Positions 9,726 through 19,710 of a stretch of 64,000 nucleotides of DNA are shown piece by piece. The notes under the pieces are model-generated. The model saw only the letters and a list, made by a program, of their open reading frames with translations. It was not told the DNA's origin and did not search any database. Within the stretch, counting starts at the first letter, position 1. Each line of letters opens with the position of its first letter. Source of the DNA: a virus; IMG/VR virus record IMGVR_UViG_3300031857_000123, positions 1 through 64,000 of that record. The stretch is one strand, 5' to 3'. A program made the position numbers and the translations under genes.

Positions 9726-11326
9726 TGTCAGTTATTCAACTATTTTTTGCATATATAAGTGATTTAGTTTCGCCATATGCTTGGAGTATTATCAGAGCAG
9801 TTTGGCCTAGCACAGGTAGTTCTGGTATTTTTAGTGTTGCTGCTCAAGAAACTTCAGCGTCTGGGGTGTTTTTTAAACCAGATGGTACTAAAATGTACGT
9901 TTTAGGCACTTCAGGTGGAGACGTAAATGAGTATAATTTAGCCACGCCCTGGGATGTTACAACCGCTAGTTTTGTACAATCCCAATTCCAAGGCTATCCT
10001 AGTGAGAGTACACCAACAGGTATATTTTTTAAACCAGATGGTTTAACCATGTATTTAATTGGTCAAAGCAATGATTTTGTTGCCCAATATACACTAACAA
10101 CTGCTTGGGATATAAGCACATTTAGTTTTACTGAAAGATTTAGCATTAACGCTCAAGAAGGTAGTTCAGAAAGCGTATTTTTCAGCACAGACGGTACAAA
10201 AATGTACGTAATAGGCAATGGAGGAGATGATGTAAATGAGTATACATTATATACTGCTTGGAGTGTGAGTACAGCTAGTTACACACGAGTATTTAGCGTT
10301 GTCGCGCAAGAAGCAATCCCTAGAGCGCTGTTTTTTAAACCAGACGGTACTAAAATGTATGTAAGCGGTAATAGTGAAAAAATACATGAGTACACACTAA
10401 CAACGCCTTGGAATCTTTCCAGTGCTAGTTTTACAAGAAGTACAATAGATATAGGTGAGTTTAGATCAAGCATAAATGTAGGGTGTATATTTATAAAACC
10501 AGATGGCACAGAACTGTACGTTGCAAATGATTTAACAGATGATATTATTACTTTTACAATGCTGACCCCTTGGGATGTTTCCAGCTTAGTAATAAAAAGA
10601 CCTACTTACAGTGCTAGTACACAGCCACAATTTGCAGGTGCACACGATTTGTTTTTTCACCCAGACGGAACAAAAGTGTTTATCTTAGGGCAATCCCTTA
10701 GTTTTGTGGTTTGCTATGATCTTTTAGAACCTTGGCGTATACAAACTATTAGATATGTTAATGAATTTAATGTAGGTACTCAAGAGAGTTCGCCTACCGG
10801 TTTATTTTTTAGACCCGACGGTTTAAAAATGTACGTAATTGGAACCAACAATGACAGAGTACAAGAGTACAATTTATCAACAGCGTGGAACGTTACCACA
10901 GCAGTATTCAGTCAGAATTTTAGCGTAGGAGCGCGAGACTCTACTCCTGATGGATTGTTTTTTACACCAGACGGTCTAACAATGTACGTAGTTGGAAACA
11001 GAGTATATCAGTTTGTATTAACAACAGCTTGGAATATTAGTACTGCAAGTTATGTTAGAGAGTATAACACAAACCTACAAGATACTTCGCACAACGCTAT
11101 ATACTTTAAACCAGATGGTTCGAGAATGTACACTGTAGGTAATAACAATGCCGCAGTATATGAATACTTATTAACAACACCTTGGAACGTAGGTACCGCG
11201 TCTTATGTTCAAAACTTTAGCGTAACTGCCCAGCAAACTAATCCACGTGGTATAAGTTTTAAACCAGACGGTACTACAATGTATATAGTGGGTGGAGGGT
11301 CGGTGCACGAGTATGTTATTCAATAA
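9725..11326 (+). CDS. Propeller-like repeat protein, 10 repeats of about 50 residues
   Basis: 533 residues made almost entirely of ten repeats of the form FFKPDGTKMYVxG...EYxLTTxWxVSTASF, starting near residue 43. The PDGxxMYV core resembles blades of YVTN/NHL/WD-type beta-propellers. The repeat number would suit one large or two smaller propellers. It sits between two collagen-like fibre genes and is coupled to the first by TAATG, so it is probably a virion adhesion domain. The propeller fold is inferred from repeat length and motif. Confidence 0.75.
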   Translation: MSVIQLFFAYISDLVSPYAWSIIRAVWPSTGSSGIFSVAAQETSASGVFFKPDGTKMYVLGTSGGDVNEYNLATPWDVTTASFVQSQFQGYPSESTPTGIFFKPDGLTMYLIGQSNDFVAQYTLTTAWDISTFSFTERFSINAQEGSSESVFFSTDGTKMYVIGNGGDDVNEYTLYTAWSVSTASYTRVFSVVAQEAIPRALFFKPDGTKMYVSGNSEKIHEYTLTTPWNLSSASFTRSTIDIGEFRSSINVGCIFIKPDGTELYVANDLTDDIITFTMLTPWDVSSLVIKRPTYSASTQPQFAGAHDLFFHPDGTKVFILGQSLSFVVCYDLLEPWRIQTIRYVNEFNVGTQESSPTGLFFRPDGLKMYVIGTNNDRVQEYNLSTAWNVTTAVFSQNFSVGARDSTPDGLFFTPDGLTMYVVGNRVYQFVLTTAWNISTASYVREYNTNLQDTSHNAIYFKPDGSRMYTVGNNNAAVYEYLLTTPWNVGTASYVQNFSVTAQQTNPRGISFKPDGTTMYIVGGGSVHEYVIQ

Positions 11327-11353
11327 CATTATTAATCTACTAAAGGTAATTAA

Positions 11354-14300
11354 ATGAGCATTTTAAAATTAAAGCCGTACAGCTTAGACCAAGCGGCGGA
11401 ATATACTTTTGGTAGTATTACAGTTACCGGTCTAAGCAACCTGGGTAACCTAAGCAACATTGTAATTGCTGACGGTACGACAGGTCAAACCGTAATCAAA
11501 AACGCACTAGGCGGTTTAACTTGGGTTACACCTTTTAGCGGTAGCTATACTGACTTAACAAACAAACCAACACTTACTGTTGGCCCAACGGGTCCACAAG
11601 GTGAAGTAGGCCCACAAGGCATACAAGGTGTACAAGGCGTTGCAGGTCCCACAGGTCCGCAGGGCTTACAAGGGGATGCAGGCGTTGCGGGGCCCACAGG
11701 TGCACAAGGCGCACAAGGTATACAAGGTGTTGCAGGTCCAACAGGTGCACAAGGTGATACCGGAGCCCAAGGCGTTGCGGGACCCACAGGTGCACAAGGC
11801 ATACAAGGCATACAAGGTACGCAAGGCGAAACCGGTGCACAAGGCACGCAAGGTACGCAAGGTTTGGTGGGTCCAACAGGCTCACAAGGTGTTGCAGGCC
11901 CCACAGGCCCACAAGGTAATACTGGTCTACAAGGCCCAACAGGCTCACAGGGTGAAACTGGTATACAAGGCCCTACAGGTGCTCAAGGATTGCAAGGCAC
12001 TCAAGGCATACAAGGTATACAAGGTGTTGCAGGTCCCACAGGCCCACAAGGTATTCAAGGCGAAGTAGGCCCACAAGGAAGTACTGGTCTACAAGGTCCA
12101 ACAGGTGCACAAGGTGCACAAGGTGTGCAAGGTGAACTGGGTCCCACAGGACCACAAGGTATTCAAGGCGAAGTAGGTCCTCAAGGTATAGCAGGCCCTA
12201 CTGGATCACAAGGTGCTCAAGGTGTTTCAATCACACTCAAAGGCGAAGCAGCTGACGTAGCCAGTTTGCCAGCTTCAGCTGACATAAACGATGCCTACAT
12301 TGTACAGTCAGACGGTAACTTGTGGGTATGGAATGGTACTACTTGGACAGATGCTGGTCAAATTGTTGGTCCGCAAGGTCCCACAGGTGCTGCTTCCACA
12401 GTTGCTGGACCAACAGGCGCGCAAGGTGAAACCGGTGCACAAGGTCCTACTGGGCCACAAGGTATTCAGGGTACCCAAGGTGTGCAAGGTGAAGTGGGCC
12501 CAACAGGTGCACAAGGTGTTGTAGGTCCAACAGGTGCACAAGGTGATGCAGGCGTTGCAGGTCCCACAGGTGCACAAGGTGTGCAAGGTGTGCAAGGTGT
12601 GCAAGGCACACAAGGCGATGTAGGCCCACAAGGTGCAACTGGACCCACAGGTGCACAAGGCTCAGACGGAACAAGCGTAACACTAAAAGGCTCCGTAGCA
12701 CTATTATCAGACTTAGACTACATTAACACACCACAAGTTGGAGACTTATATGTTGTCCTAGAAGGTGGTAATGGTTATGTTTATAATGGTTCTGTGTGGA
12801 GCAGTGTAGGAGCTATCAGAGGTCCACAAGGACCAACAGGTGTTCAAGGAGCCGCTGGCCCCACCGGTGCACAAGGTGTTCAGGGAGTTCAAGGACCAAC
12901 TGGCCCACAAGGTGTTCAAGGTGAAACAGGTACACAAGGTGCTCAAGGAGTTCAAGGACCCACAGGTGCACAAGGTGCTCAAGGTGTGCAAGGACCCACA
13001 GGTGCACAAGGCGCGCAAGGTGAAACTGGTGCTCAAGGATTACAGGGTACTCAAGGCATACAAGGTGTGCAAGGCGAAGTGGGCCCAACAGGACCACAAG
13101 GTTTGGTGGGCCCAACAGGTGCTCAAGGAGCCGATGGCCTGGACTCAACAGTGGCTGGTCCACAAGGCATTCAAGGACCAACTGGTCCGCAAGGCACACA
13201 AGGCATTCAAGGCGACACTGGTGCCACAGGCCCAACAGGTGCACAGGGTGTACAAGGTACAGCAGGACCCACAGGTGCCCAGGGTACTCAAGGTGAAACA
13301 GGTGCTGTGGGACCAACTGGTCCACAAGGCACACAAGGCATTCAAGGCGTTGAGGGCGTTCAAGGCGTTCAAGGACCCACTGGCCCACAAGGTGCACAAG
13401 GCACGCAAGGTATACAAGGTGTTGTTGGTCCAACAGGTGCACAAGGTGTTGCAGGTGCTACAGGTCCCACAGGTGCGCAGGGTGTTGCAGGTGCTACAGG
13501 TCCCACAGGCGTAGCTGGCCCAACAGGTACACAAGGTTTGGTGGGCCCAACAGGTGCACAAGGTGTTGCAGGTCCCACAGGTGCGCAGGGTGTTGCATCT
13601 ACTGTACCAGGCCCAACCGGGGCACAAGGCCCAACAGGTCCTGCTGGCAGCGGCAGTAGTGCACTGGCTGACCTAACTGATGTTGACTTAACCACTGCTG
13701 CCACAAATGGTCAAGCACTTGTGTACGATACTGCTACCAGTACTTGGAAACCGGGCAGTGTTGCTGCTGGTTCAGGTGGGGTTGGAGGAAGTTTTGTTAC
13801 CAGAACTTATAGCGGCGATGGTACTACTGTTGATTATACAGTTACCTCAGGTTTAACAGTAGACTCCGTGCTTGTATTAGAAAACGGTATTGCACAGACT
13901 CCCACTGTAGACTATACTGTAACCGGAACAACACTAACATTTACTACTGCCCCGGCTAGCGGCATGAGTATTCAAATACGCGAACTAGGCGGCGGTGACG
14001 TTACACTAACTAGCACACAAACTTTAAGTAACAAAACAGTTGTTGATGTGGTGTTTGAGGGCGATTATACAGAGCAAGTATTTACCATCACAGACGGTGC
14101 ATCGGTTGATCTTGACCCGTCTAATGGCACGGTGCAAGTGTGGACATTGGGGGCTAATCGCAGCCCCACAGCAACAAATTTTGCTTCAGGGCAGTCTATG
14201 ACCTTGATGGTTGATGATGGTGCGGCCTATGCAATTACATGGCCAAGTGTAACATGGAAGACCGATGGGGGCGTTGCACCAACGCTTAACACAGCAAGTG

Positions 14301-14365
14301 TGACTGTAATTCAGTTGTGGAAAGTCGATACTGTTTTATACGGTGCACGAGTAGGAGACGCTTAA
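11354..14365 (+). CDS. Long collagen-like tail fibre
   Basis: 1003 residues, with AAAGGTAATTAA before the ATG. An N-terminal head of about 70 residues precedes Gly-X-Y shafts (GPTGAQG, GIQGVQG) covering roughly residues 75-290, 330-430, 500-760. The shafts are interrupted by two copies of a small domain ('VTLKG...ADLDxINxPQVGDxYVV' and '[20 protein letters not shown]'). The C-terminal 230 residues form a beta-rich tip ([18 protein letters not shown]). The interrupting domains are typical of phage collagen-like fibres. The stop overlaps the next ATG. The DNA of the shaft is itself highly repetitive. Confidence 0.87.
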   Translation: MSILKLKPYSLDQAAEYTFGSITVTGLSNLGNLSNIVIADGTTGQTVIKNALGGLTWVTPFSGSYTDLTNKPTLTVGPTGPQGEVGPQGIQGVQGVAGPTGPQGLQGDAGVAGPTGAQGAQGIQGVAGPTGAQGDTGAQGVAGPTGAQGIQGIQGTQGETGAQGTQGTQGLVGPTGSQGVAGPTGPQGNTGLQGPTGSQGETGIQGPTGAQGLQGTQGIQGIQGVAGPTGPQGIQGEVGPQGSTGLQGPTGAQGAQGVQGELGPTGPQGIQGEVGPQGIAGPTGSQGAQGVSITLKGEAADVASLPASADINDAYIVQSDGNLWVWNGTTWTDAGQIVGPQGPTGAASTVAGPTGAQGETGAQGPTGPQGIQGTQGVQGEVGPTGAQGVVGPTGAQGDAGVAGPTGAQGVQGVQGVQGTQGDVGPQGATGPTGAQGSDGTSVTLKGSVALLSDLDYINTPQVGDLYVVLEGGNGYVYNGSVWSSVGAIRGPQGPTGVQGAAGPTGAQGVQGVQGPTGPQGVQGETGTQGAQGVQGPTGAQGAQGVQGPTGAQGAQGETGAQGLQGTQGIQGVQGEVGPTGPQGLVGPTGAQGADGLDSTVAGPQGIQGPTGPQGTQGIQGDTGATGPTGAQGVQGTAGPTGAQGTQGETGAVGPTGPQGTQGIQGVEGVQGVQGPTGPQGAQGTQGIQGVVGPTGAQGVAGATGPTGAQGVAGATGPTGVAGPTGTQGLVGPTGAQGVAGPTGAQGVASTVPGPTGAQGPTGPAGSGSSALADLTDVDLTTAATNGQALVYDTATSTWKPGSVAAGSGGVGGSFVTRTYSGDGTTVDYTVTSGLTVDSVLVLENGIAQTPTVDYTVTGTTLTFTTAPASGMSIQIRELGGGDVTLTSTQTLSNKTVVDVVFEGDYTEQVFTITDGASVDLDPSNGTVQVWTLGANRSPTATNFASGQSMTLMVDDGAAYAITWPSVTWKTDGGVAPTLNTASVTVIQLWKVDTVLYGARVGDA

Positions 14366-16137
14366 TGCTTTCAACTAAAATTAGACCTGCGGCGGGTCCA
14401 GGCTCCGAGCCCTCTCCTGTCCCAAAAGTGTTGGCAGTATCTATCAGCGCTTCTCCTTGGATCACGGCCTACTCTTGGGGCCCAAGTGGGTTTCTTGGAA
14501 CGTACTCAAATCCTGCCACTCTTCCAACAGGCGTAGGCTTCGGGGTAGCGTTCAGCCCTGCGGGAGACGCTATTGCGGTGGCCCACAACACAACTCCTTT
14601 TATAACCGCTTATCCATGGTCAGGCTCTGGTTTTGGAACGAAGTATGCCAATCCTGCAACGCTTCCCGCAAGTACTGGCAACGGGGTAGCATTCAGCCCT
14701 GCGGGAGACGCTATTGCGGTGGCCCACAACACAACCCCTTTTATAGCCGCTTATCCATGGTCAGGCTCAGGTTTTGGCACGAAGTATGCTGATCCTGCCC
14801 CCCTTCCAATAGGCTCTTCCTTCGGGGTAGCGTTCAGCCCTGCGGGAGACGCTATTGCGATGAGCATAACCCCGTCCCCTTACATAACCGCTTATCCATG
14901 GTCAGGCTCAGGTTTTGGAACGAAGTATGCCAATCCTGCAACGCTTCCTGTAGCTACTGTAACAGGAGTAACATTTAGCCCTGATGGAGCAAGTATTGCG
15001 GTGGTCAACGGTAATACCCCTTCCATAACCGCCTATTCATGGTCGAGCGCAGGTTTTGGCACGAAGTATGCCAATCCTGTAACGTTGCCACCACTTAATA
15101 GCAGCGGGGTCGCCTTTAGCCCTGCGGGAGACGCTATTGCGGTGGCCAGCAATAACAGCCCTTACATAACCGCTTATCCATGGTCAGGCTCAGGTTTTGG
15201 CGCGAAGTATGCCAATCCTGCCACCCTTCCAACGGGCACTGGCCGCGCGGTATCGTTCAGCCCTGATGGAGCAAACATTGCTGTGGCCCACTCTAATTCC
15301 CCTTATATAACCGCCTATCCGTGGTCGGGCGCAGGTTTTGGCGTGAAATATGCCAATCCAAGCGTGCTCCCTAAAAGCGCTGGATACGGGGTGGCGTGGA
15401 ATACTGTAGGCGATGTAAGGTATCCGCAGTACCTAGCGGTGGCCCACTTCAATACCCCTTTTATAACCGCCTATCCATGGTCAGGCTTTGGTTTTGGCAC
15501 GAAGTATGCCGATCCTGCCACTCTTCCAACGGCCACTGGCACCGGGGTGGCGTTCAGCCCTGCGGGAGACGCTATTGCGGTTACGCACGGCGGCTCTCCT
15601 TACATAACCGCCTATCCATGGTCAGGCTCTGGTTTTGGCACGAAGTATGCTGATCCTGCAACGCTTCCCACAAATACTGGCTTCGGTGTAGCGTTCAGCC
15701 CTGCGGGAGACGCTATTGCGGTGGCCCACAACGTTACTCCTTTTATCACCGCTTATCCATGGTCAGGCTCTGGTTTTGGCACGAAGTATGCCAATCCTGC
15801 AACGCTTCCAACGGGCATTGGCAACGGTGTAGCTTTTAGTCCTGATGGAGCAAACATTGCGGTGGCCCACGCCACAACTCCTTTTATAACCGCTTATCCA
15901 TGGTCAGGCTCTGGTTTTGGCACGAAGTATGCTAATCCTGCAACGCTTCCCGCAAGTACTGGCAACGGTGTAGCGTTCAGCCCTGCGGGAGACGCTATTG
16001 CGGTGGCCAACAACATATCCCCTTCTATAGGCGCTTATCTATGGTCAGGCTCAGGTTTTGGCACAAAGTATGCCAATGCTGCAGCGTTGCCAACAGGCAA
16101 TAGCAACGGGGTAGCATTTACACAAATCATCTCTTAA
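14365..16137 (+). CDS. Propeller-like repeat protein, 12 repeats of about 45 residues
   Basis: 590 residues. The start at 14365 is chosen because it overlaps the upstream stop (TAATG) and has GGAGACG upstream. Twelve copies of ITAYPWSGSGFGTKYANPATLP alternate with GVAFSPAGDAIAVAHN-type strands, a WD40/YVTN-like pattern. The N-terminal 30 residues are Pro-rich. Repeats are nearly identical at DNA level, so copy number can change by recombination. GC content is visibly higher than in the preceding fibre genes, which suggests separate acquisition. A receptor-binding role is inferred from context. Confidence 0.75.
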   Translation: MLSTKIRPAAGPGSEPSPVPKVLAVSISASPWITAYSWGPSGFLGTYSNPATLPTGVGFGVAFSPAGDAIAVAHNTTPFITAYPWSGSGFGTKYANPATLPASTGNGVAFSPAGDAIAVAHNTTPFIAAYPWSGSGFGTKYADPAPLPIGSSFGVAFSPAGDAIAMSITPSPYITAYPWSGSGFGTKYANPATLPVATVTGVTFSPDGASIAVVNGNTPSITAYSWSSAGFGTKYANPVTLPPLNSSGVAFSPAGDAIAVASNNSPYITAYPWSGSGFGAKYANPATLPTGTGRAVSFSPDGANIAVAHSNSPYITAYPWSGAGFGVKYANPSVLPKSAGYGVAWNTVGDVRYPQYLAVAHFNTPFITAYPWSGFGFGTKYADPATLPTATGTGVAFSPAGDAIAVTHGGSPYITAYPWSGSGFGTKYADPATLPTNTGFGVAFSPAGDAIAVAHNVTPFITAYPWSGSGFGTKYANPATLPTGIGNGVAFSPDGANIAVAHATTPFITAYPWSGSGFGTKYANPATLPASTGNGVAFSPAGDAIAVANNISPSIGAYLWSGSGFGTKYANAAALPTGNSNGVAFTQIIS

Positions 16138-16146
16138 AGGAAAATT

Positions 16147-16401
16147 ATGGAAAACACACCACAAACTCGCGAAGAAATCTTGACTGCATCTTTGGAGGCT
16201 CGCATTCAAGAGGTCATGCACTATCAAATCAACATTGACAACTACACTATCGCACTAGAGGAAATTGGCAACCTACCGCCGGACGAGCGGGCCGAGCTAT
16301 CCGCTTTCACTGAACAACTGCGCACGCTGCTATCTTCTGAAAAGTTGGAGCAGAAGAAGGCCCAGATTATGCTCAGCGTTATCAAACGCCAAGTCGCATG
16401 A
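16147..16401 (+). CDS. Small helical protein of the fibre cassette
   Basis: 84 residues, with AAAGGAAAATT before the ATG. Strongly helical and charged (residues 15-80), with no membrane segment. Similar small proteins often follow receptor-binding fibre genes. It overlaps the following gene by 4 nt (ATGA), so the two are translated together. Function unknown. Confidence 0.6.
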   Translation: MENTPQTREEILTASLEARIQEVMHYQINIDNYTIALEEIGNLPPDERAELSAFTEQLRTLLSSEKLEQKKAQIMLSVIKRQVA

Positions 16402-17081
16402 AACTGTGTGTCGCCACCCCAATGTACGGCGGCAACTGCACGGCGGGCTATGCCTCGTCGTTGCTTAACCTCTCCAAGTTAATTAAGTTTGAACACAACT
16501 TTATTGCCAACGAGAGTTTGGTTACCCGCGCTCGGAACATGCTCACGCATGCCTTTCTTGAATCAGACTGCACCCACATGCTTTTTATTGATGCAGATGT
16601 GGCCTTTGACGCACACGGTGTGGTGAAGATGCTGGAGAGCGATAAGAACCTGATTGGCGGCTTGTATGCCAAGAAGCACATCGACTGGCAGCGCGTGTTC
16701 AACATGGCAAAGCAAGTAGATTCTGCGCAACAATTGGCAGCCAATGCCTATGACTACTACGTTAGGGGAAACGTGCAAATGGGCACGCAGGAGTGCGTGG
16801 AGGTCGAAAGCGTTGCCACGGGACTGATGTTGATAAAGCGCGATGTTTTTGCCGCCCTAAAATCGAGCACCCCTGCCAGCAAGCTTGGTTCGGCTGTCAT
16901 TGGGCAAATTTCAGCCCAAACTCTCGTGCATCACTACTTTGACACAGGCTTGGATGCCAAGACTGGCGAGTTTTTGTCCGAGGACTATGCTTTTTGTCAG
17001 AAGTGGAAAAGAGCTGGAGGAAAGGTTTACGCTGCTCCTTGGATTAAAACAATCCACATTGGAACTCATAATTTTGGATAA
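16398..17081 (+). CDS. GT-A type glycosyltransferase-like protein
   Basis: 227 residues. The order 'MKLCVATPMYGG', 'NESLVTRARNMLTHAFL', 'CTHMLFIDADVAFD' (a DxD metal-binding motif, near residue 60) and 'LIGGLYAKKHIDW' is that of phage and bacterial family-2-like glycosyltransferases. The C-terminal 'SEDYAFCQKWKRAGGKVY' fits the acceptor-side motif. It is coupled to the upstream gene by an ATGA overlap. It may glycosylate fibres or host surface sugars; the substrate cannot be read from the sequence. Confidence 0.75.
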   Translation: MKLCVATPMYGGNCTAGYASSLLNLSKLIKFEHNFIANESLVTRARNMLTHAFLESDCTHMLFIDADVAFDAHGVVKMLESDKNLIGGLYAKKHIDWQRVFNMAKQVDSAQQLAANAYDYYVRGNVQMGTQECVEVESVATGLMLIKRDVFAALKSSTPASKLGSAVIGQISAQTLVHHYFDTGLDAKTGEFLSEDYAFCQKWKRAGGKVYAAPWIKTIHIGTHNFG

Positions 17082-17090
17082 GGAATAAAA

Positions 17091-17546
17091 ATGCACGCAC
17101 TTATTGAAAACGGGGCTGTCAAGCAGTATCCATACAGCATTGAGCAGTTGAAAAAAGCCAATCCTGCTACCAGCTTTCCAAAAAATCCTAGCGACACGCT
17201 GCTGGCATCGTTTGGCGTGGAACGCGTGTTTTTTTCTACGCAGCCCAGCCTTACTGACACGCAGGTCCTAGAAGAAGGTAGCCCAGTGTTCAACACAGTG
17301 GACCAGCGCTGGATCCAAGTTTGGACGGTACGTGACATGACCCCCGAGGAGATTTCAAGTCGGGAAGAGGGCCAAGCTTCCTCTGTCCGTGGACAGCGCG
17401 ACAGCCTGCTAGTCCAATCAGACTGGACACAAGTTGCGGACGCGCCTGTAAACAAAGCAGCCTGGGCAGCATACCGACAAGCATTGCGTGATATTAGCAC
17501 ACAACCAGACTTTCCTTGGACAGTGACATGGCCTGAACAGCCTTGA
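17091..17546 (+). CDS. Tail fibre assembly / tail assembly chaperone-like protein
   Basis: 151 residues, with AAGGAATAAAA before the ATG. The C-terminal half carries the family pattern 'RDSLLVQSDWTQVADAP', 'AWAAYRQALRDI' and a final 'FPWTVTWP', characteristic of the phage tail assembly chaperone-like family (Phage_tail_APC). Members usually sit directly after the fibre they help to fold, as here. The N-terminal half is variable and probably matches the cognate fibre. Confidence 0.8.
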   Translation: MHALIENGAVKQYPYSIEQLKKANPATSFPKNPSDTLLASFGVERVFFSTQPSLTDTQVLEEGSPVFNTVDQRWIQVWTVRDMTPEEISSREEGQASSVRGQRDSLLVQSDWTQVADAPVNKAAWAAYRQALRDISTQPDFPWTVTWPEQP

Positions 17547-17565
17547 TATAAAATTTACCAAACAC

Positions 17566-17599
17566 AAAAAATACTGGCTTGCAAAATCCAGTATTTTTT
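17566..17599 (+). terminator. Terminator overlapping a promoter
   Basis: AAAAAATACTGG (17566-17577) pairs with CCAGTATTTTTT (17588-17599) around a 10-nt loop, giving a hairpin with U-tract on either strand. The loop contains the -35 box of the next promoter. Confidence 0.8.
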
Positions 17600-17607
17600 G
17601 ATATAAT
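17579..17607 (+). promoter_or_regulatory. Sigma70-type promoter embedded in the terminator
   Basis: TTGCAA at 17579-17584 and TATAAT at 17602-17607, 17-bp spacer. It drives 17635 onward. Confidence 0.75.
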
Positions 17608-17634
17608 GGTATTTTCCAACCACACAACCAACCA

Positions 17635-18690
17635 ATGAAAATCGCAGTTTACGCAATATCAAAAAATGAACAGCAATTTGTCCAACGTTTTTGCGCCAGT
17701 GCGCAAGACGCAGATTACATAGTAATTGCTGACACAGGATCCACAGACAATACCGTAGCCCTAGCACAAGAATCAGGTGCACAAGTGCACCAAATCTCAA
17801 TTCAACCCTGGCGATTTGATCGTGCCAGAGATGCTGCACTAGCATTGGTTCCACATGATGTGGATGTGTGTATCTCCTTAGACTTAGACGAGGTCTTAGA
17901 ACCTGGCTGGCGAGCCGAAATTGAACGTGTGTGGAAGTCCGATACCACACGACTGCGTTATAAATTTGACTGGGGCAGTGGTATTAGCTTCTACTACGAA
18001 AAGATTCACCATCGCCGTGGTTATCACTGGCACCACCCTTGTCATGAGTATCCAGTACCAGATGCACGCACACAAGAAGTGTGGGCACACACGGATATGT
18101 TGTTGGTAACACACCACCCAGACAACACCAAGTCACGTGGTCAGTATCTTGATCTCCTAGAACTGGCTGTTACAGAGGACCCACATTGCCCACGCAATGC
18201 CTTTTACTACGCACGTGAACTCAGCTTCTACCGCCGTTGGGCCGAAGCCATTGCAGCCTGTGAGCGATATTTAAAACTGCCTCGCGCAACTTGGAACAAC
18301 GAACGTGCTTATGCTTATCGCGTTATGTCGGACAGCTACTGGGCATTGGGCGATGTCACCAACGCCGTCAAGCACGCCCGACTCAGCTGCTGTGAAGCAC
18401 CAGGCACTCGTGAGCCTTGGGTCACACTGGCAATGTTGTCGTATCAAACTCAGCAGTGGGCCGAGTGTTACGCAAGTTGCCAACACGCACTAGCCATTGC
18501 CAACAAAGAACTTGTGTATACAATGGACCCTAAGGTGTGGGGGTCGCTGCCACATGACTTGTGCAGCATTGCAGCACACCACCTGGGTTTACAAACCGTT
18601 GCAGTCCAGCAAGTTGAGCTTGCACTGCAACACGAACCCACCAATGCCAGATTACAACAAAATTACGAGGTGTTCAAAGGAAAACCATGA
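17635..18690 (+). CDS. Family 2 glycosyltransferase with TPR-like C-terminus
   Basis: 351 residues. The N-terminal 'MKIAVYAISKNEQQFVQRFC', 'IADTGSTDNTVALAQ' and 'VCISLDLDEVL' (DxD type) mark a GT2 nucleotide-sugar binding domain. From about residue 175 the protein becomes tandem helix pairs (FYYARELSFYRRWAEAIAACERYLKLP) resembling TPRs, a known GT2-TPR arrangement. It has its own promoter and a 4-nt overlap with the following fibre-type gene. It probably glycosylates a virion or host component. Confidence 0.82.
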   Translation: MKIAVYAISKNEQQFVQRFCASAQDADYIVIADTGSTDNTVALAQESGAQVHQISIQPWRFDRARDAALALVPHDVDVCISLDLDEVLEPGWRAEIERVWKSDTTRLRYKFDWGSGISFYYEKIHHRRGYHWHHPCHEYPVPDARTQEVWAHTDMLLVTHHPDNTKSRGQYLDLLELAVTEDPHCPRNAFYYARELSFYRRWAEAIAACERYLKLPRATWNNERAYAYRVMSDSYWALGDVTNAVKHARLSCCEAPGTREPWVTLAMLSYQTQQWAECYASCQHALAIANKELVYTMDPKVWGSLPHDLCSIAAHHLGLQTVAVQQVELALQHEPTNARLQQNYEVFKGKP

Positions 18691-19517
18691 CAACAAAAAT
18701 TTCAACAGCCAACATTCAAACCACCTCGCTTGAACTACTACAGGGCAACAAGACCTATGCTACCTTATCCCAACTTCCGCTGGCGGGAAACGCTCAAGGA
18801 TCGCTGGCATTTGTTGTTGAAAACAACAGATTATACATGTGGAATGGTACTGGCTGGTTCAATATTGCACTAATCAACACCAACCCATCGATCACTAGTG
18901 GCCCTGATGCAAATTATCTATTTGCCAAAGACGGCACGCCAACTGTGATCACATTGATTGCTACGGATCCAGAGGGAATTCCAATTACATGGAGTTATCA
19001 GGTCACTAGCGGATCATTAGGTAATACAGCTACTATATCTCAAGCTGACAATGTGTTTACCATCACGCCAAGTACAAACACCGATCACGAAGGTACATTC
19101 AGCATCACATTTACAGCAAGCGATGGCGTCAATCTTGCAACAACAGCTGCTTCAACGTTTACATTAAACTTTGAGCCCAATTGGGCTTTGCCTGTTCAAC
19201 AGCAAAAGATACAAGCCAGTGACGCACAAGCAGATGATCTGTTTGGATTCTCAGTGGCAATTAGTGGCGATACAGTGGTGGTTGGTGCCTATCAGGAAGA
19301 CCCTAACAGCATCAGCGATGCCGGATCTGCCTACATTTTTACCAGATCAGGTAATACTTGGACACAACAAGCCAAGATACAAGCCAGTGACGCACAAGTA
19401 AATGATCTTTTTGGATACTCAGTGGCAATTGATGTTGATACGGTAGTAGTTGGTGCCTATTCGGAAGACCCTAACAGCATCACTGGTGCCGGTGCAGTCT
19501 ACATTTTTACCGCCTGA
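18687..19517 (+). CDS. Fibre-type protein with cadherin-like and FG-GAP repeats, probably truncated
   Basis: 276 residues. The N-terminus (MTTKISTANIQTTSLELL...LYMWNGTGWFNI) is a phage fibre attachment motif. A cadherin-like domain (about 85-165) precedes two FG-GAP-type repeats (IQASDAQADDLFGFSVAISGDTVVVGAYQEDP) that normally occur in larger numbers to build a propeller. The frame stops in the second repeat. The bases just after it encode, in another frame, the usual fibre ending DGQMYYWDEETTADV, which suggests deletion or frameshift decay of a longer gene. Confidence 0.65.
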   Translation: MTTKISTANIQTTSLELLQGNKTYATLSQLPLAGNAQGSLAFVVENNRLYMWNGTGWFNIALINTNPSITSGPDANYLFAKDGTPTVITLIATDPEGIPITWSYQVTSGSLGNTATISQADNVFTITPSTNTDHEGTFSITFTASDGVNLATTAASTFTLNFEPNWALPVQQQKIQASDAQADDLFGFSVAISGDTVVVGAYQEDPNSISDAGSAYIFTRSGNTWTQQAKIQASDAQVNDLFGYSVAIDVDTVVVGAYSEDPNSITGAGAVYIFTA

Positions 19518-19556
19518 TGACGGTCAGATGTACTACTGGGATGAAGAGACAACTGC

Positions 19557-19600
19557 GGACGTATAAGATATGACGTATAAGATAGGACGTATAAGATATG
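19557..19600 (+). repeat. Short tandem repeat
   Basis: Three adjoining copies of a unit close to GACGTATAAGATATG (the middle copy ends AGG). The last copy supplies the ATG of the 19598 frame. It lies between the truncated fibre gene and its partial copy and marks the junction of a rearrangement. Confidence 0.7.
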
Positions 19601-19693
19601 ACAACAAAAAATTCCAGCAACAACATTCAGGATGCTACATTGGCTACTATTGGTAGTGGCCCCAAAATCACACAGCCGTGGCAACCTGGCTGA
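19598..19693 (+). pseudogene. Decayed partial copy of a fibre N-terminus
   Basis: A 31-codon frame begins MTTKNSSNNIQDATLATIG, matching the first residues of the 18687 gene (MTTKISTANIQTTSLELL), then stops. It follows three tandem copies of GACGTATAAGATA-type sequence (19558-19600). It looks like a leftover from rearrangement of fibre genes. Whether it is translated is unknown. Confidence 0.5.
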
Positions 19694-19710
19694 GTCTACA
19701 GAAAGCCACT

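Noticed and set aside
8151-13704. Many long minus-strand and alternative-frame reading frames within the collagen-like genes
   Set aside because: They are frame shadows of the GPTGAQG-type repeats, with Leu/Val-His or Cys-Thr low-complexity products.
8088-13704. CRISPR-like repeat arrays in fibre genes
   Set aside because: The repeats are in-frame Gly-X-Y codons without uniform spacers; no cas genes are present.
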